Assembly: GCA_007120055.1 (NCBI GenBank)
Contig: SKOL01000344.1
Coordinates: 1 to 16,080 of the forward strand
Direction of reading: 5' to 3'
DNA: 16,080 bases
DNA from: Anaerobacillus sp.
Lineage (GTDB): Bacteria; Bacillota; Bacilli; Bacillales_H; Anaerobacillaceae
Both the position numbers and the translations under genes were made by a program. Each line of letters begins with the position of its first letter. Positions within the stretch are counted from its first letter, which is position 1. Below the pieces are notes generated by a model that had not been told where the DNA came from, did not search any database, and saw only the letters and a program-made list of their open reading frames with translations. This document shows, piece after piece, positions 14,640-16,080 of the stretch.

Positions 14640-14681
14640 CTTCTTGTACGAATAAATTAACAGTTGAAGGTAAAGTAGTAT

Positions 14682-15383
14682 TTAGCCACGTGCAACGGTA
14701 ATAGAGAAAATATTTGTTGCACCGTTTCCCTTTAAAACATCTGCAGCTGCATGCAAAGTCGCACCCGTCGTGTAGATGTCATCAATGAGGAGTACTGACT
14801 TGTTTTGTAAGTCGTAAAGAAAGGATGGCACCATTTGAAACCTTTCTTCTGTATTTAAGCGTTCTTTACGACTTTTCTTGCTTTGTTTTGATGAGCTTTC
14901 CGGGCGAGTGAGCGCCTCGAGTAAAGGATAAGGCAACTGCTCAGCTAACAGTTTCGCTTGGTTAAAACTTCTTTCGTACAACCGTTCTTCACTTAACGGA
15001 ATTGGTACGACGAGATCCACTTGGAATTGCTTCGCGCACTTTTGAAGTTGTTCTGTAAATAGTTTTACTAACTCAGCATCACCACGATATTTCCACTTCG
15101 CAATTACTTCTTGTAAAAAATCATTGTACACATATAAGGAACGATTTTTCATTAATGCGCTATCTCGTTCATTCCACTTCACGCAGTCTACACATAAGTT
15201 ATTTTCGCGAAATTGCGGATCTAGAGCGGAGAAAGGACGACCGCACTTTTCACAAATCTCACCTGTAACTTCTTCTAGCTTTTTACTACATTGCTCACAA
15301 ATTGGTGAGGATGGAGCTTTGGCGAATACGTATTCCCAGCTAATTTTTTCGAAAAAGTGAGTATGGCAGCATAAACAATGCAT
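14682..15383 (-). CDS. comFC: ComF family competence/phosphoribosyltransferase-like protein
   Basis: The 233-residue product starts at the ATG at 15383 after AAGGGGG; a longer frame to 15488 runs through the low-complexity gap and is not credible. The N-terminus has two zinc-finger-like cysteine clusters (CLCCHTHF...CEQCSKKL and CEKCGRPF...CVDC) and the C-terminal half carries the type I phosphoribosyltransferase PRPP loop (VLLIDDIYTTGATL), preceded by PIPLSEERLYERSFNQAKLLAEQL. This is the ComFC pattern; the protein acts in DNA uptake with ComFA. No comFB is present between it and comFA, unlike B. subtilis. Confidence 0.92.
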   Translation of the reverse strand: MHCLCCHTHFFEKISWEYVFAKAPSSPICEQCSKKLEEVTGEICEKCGRPFSALDPQFRENNLCVDCVKWNERDSALMKNRSLYVYNDFLQEVIAKWKYRGDAELVKLFTEQLQKCAKQFQVDLVVPIPLSEERLYERSFNQAKLLAEQLPYPLLEALTRPESSSKQSKKSRKERLNTEERFQMVPSFLYDLQNKSVLLIDDIYTTGATLHAAADVLKGNGATNIFSITVARG

Positions 15384-15502
15384 TTGAAGGACCCCCTTTT
15401 TTTGATTGTAGAAAAGTTGGTAAGTTGGAAAAGGCAGAAAGGAGAAAAAATCAAAACTATCCACCCGTTCAACGCTTCTACTTTCCAACTAGACCAACTA
15501 AA
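15384..15502. repeat. Low-complexity repeat gap between comFA and comFC
   Basis: The 119-base gap contains GTAGAAAAGTTGGTAAGTT (15408-15426), an exact copy of 12582-12600, then CTTCTACTTTCCAACTAGACC near 15474. These words match the repeats in the flgK-flgN gap. There is no terminator, so comFA and comFC may be cotranscribed across it. Confidence 0.75.
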
Positions 15503-16080
15503 TCAAAACCCTCCTAACCTATTCATTTTTTCAATATGATCGACGGCATCGAGCATTGCTTCGGTTTTGCCGTAGTGGAACAAGACGATGTCGCCACTTG
15601 GAAAGTCCGCACTGCGGCCGACACGGCCGGAAATTTGTACGAGTGCACTTTCAGTGAAGACATCATCATCGGCACCATAAACGGCTACGGCAATGTTCGG
15701 GACGGTGACGCCTCGCTCTAAAATTGTCGTCGTTGCTAATAGTTGAATTTCATTGTTGCGGAACTTTTGTACTTTTTCACGACGGTGTGGGTCCTCGGAA
15801 TGAACACCTTCAAGAGAGCGAAACTGTGATTGGAGGATGGGCACGAGTTGTTCCAGCACGGCAATAGAAGGGACGAATAAAAAGGCTTGTTGTTTCGTTT
15901 TGACTCTAGCTGCGAGCCACTCTAGGATCGGTCTCGGAACGCGTTCTTTTTTGAGAAGTTTTCGCCAATTGCCTGACCACTTAAGTCTTGGTACTGGTAA
16001 CGGAAAGCCGTGATAACGTTTTGGGATTTTTGCTACTGCGAGTTCTCCTTTAGCGACTTTCTTTTGTAGTGCTTTATCTG
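15503..16080 (-). CDS. comFA: ComFA, DNA-uptake ATP-dependent helicase-like protein, C-terminal part
   Basis: The frame is open from the window edge to the TGA at 15505-15503, about 192 residues; a GTG at 15859 is internal, not the start. The visible part is the second RecA-like helicase lobe: QQAFLFVPSIAVLEQLVPILQ (motif IV-like), EDPHRREKVQKFRNNEIQLLATTTILERGVTVPN (motif V) and QISGRVGRSADFPSGDIVLFHYG (motif VI with the arginine finger). This is the DEAD-like ComFA motor used in transforming-DNA import. The N-terminal Walker motifs and zinc fingers are outside the window. comFC follows after 119 bp. Confidence 0.93.
   Translation of the reverse strand, partial: DKALQKKVAKGELAVAKIPKRYHGFPLPVPRLKWSGNWRKLLKKERVPRPILEWLAARVKTKQQAFLFVPSIAVLEQLVPILQSQFRSLEGVHSEDPHRREKVQKFRNNEIQLLATTTILERGVTVPNIAVAVYGADDDVFTESALVQISGRVGRSADFPSGDIVLFHYGKTEAMLDAVDHIEKMNRLGGF

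Noticed and set aside
14690..14730. Inverted repeat GTGCAAC/GTTGCAC near the comFC stop
   Set aside because: It lies in conserved comFC codons and lacks a T run, so it is not a credible terminator.
15384..15488. N-terminal extension of ComFC to 15488
   Set aside because: The extra residues come from low-complexity intergenic repeats; the ATG at 15383 follows AAGGGGG and starts the cysteine-rich domain.

Overview
The window reads as a flagellar (fla/che region III-type) locus of a low-GC Gram-positive bacterium, most likely a member of the Bacillaceae. The evidence is gene order (comFA-comFC-yvyF-flgM-flgN-flgK-flgL-fliW-csrA-hag-flaG-fliD-fliS-fliT, as in Bacillus subtilis minus comFB), strong AGGAGG-type ribosome binding sites, SigD-type promoters and a Bacillus-type LexA box. 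The surface proteins (flagellin and the large repeat protein) are rich in Asp and Glu, which would fit an alkaliphile or halophile, but that is only inference. Every gene lies on the minus strand except one small plus-strand gene at 14391-14639.

Layout, in transcription order (high to low coordinates). 15503-16080 is the C-terminal part of comFA and 14682-15383 is comFC (DNA uptake). 14391-14639 is a divergent small coiled-coil gene with a LexA/SOS box. 13704-14141 is yvyF, followed by a strong terminator; flgM (13286-13543) then has its own SigD-like promoter, with flgN, flgK and flgL behind it. A hairpin terminator separates flgL from fliW-csrA, which overlap in their translation signals. 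hag (7835-8647) has a near-perfect SigD promoter, an A/T-rich upstream tract, a leader with CsrA-type GGA sites and its own terminator. Between hag and flaG, where B. subtilis has no such gene, lies a 1337-residue secreted protein of nine fibronectin-III-like and five Ig-like repeats. It is preceded by a SigA-type promoter and a clear cyclic-di-GMP-I (GEMM-I) riboswitch with a terminator/antiterminator pair. flaG, fliD (own SigD promoter), fliS and the first 17 codons of fliT complete the window.

Together the genes cover late flagellar assembly: filament (hag), hook-filament junction (flgK, flgL), cap (fliD), chaperones (fliS, flgN, fliT), the SigD anti-sigma factor (flgM), and the FliW-CsrA-flagellin translational feedback loop. 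The riboswitch adds a second-messenger input; its predicted logic is OFF at high c-di-GMP, so the repeat protein would be made in the motile state.

The intergenic DNA is unusual. Several gaps contain degenerate low-complexity repeats (TTTCTAC/TTTCCAAC types, GGTTAGTTGG types, AT-rich types), some sharing words across distant gaps. The least explained stretch is 2890-3290, which encodes a series of hairpins whose G-U pairs suggest they function in minus-strand RNA.
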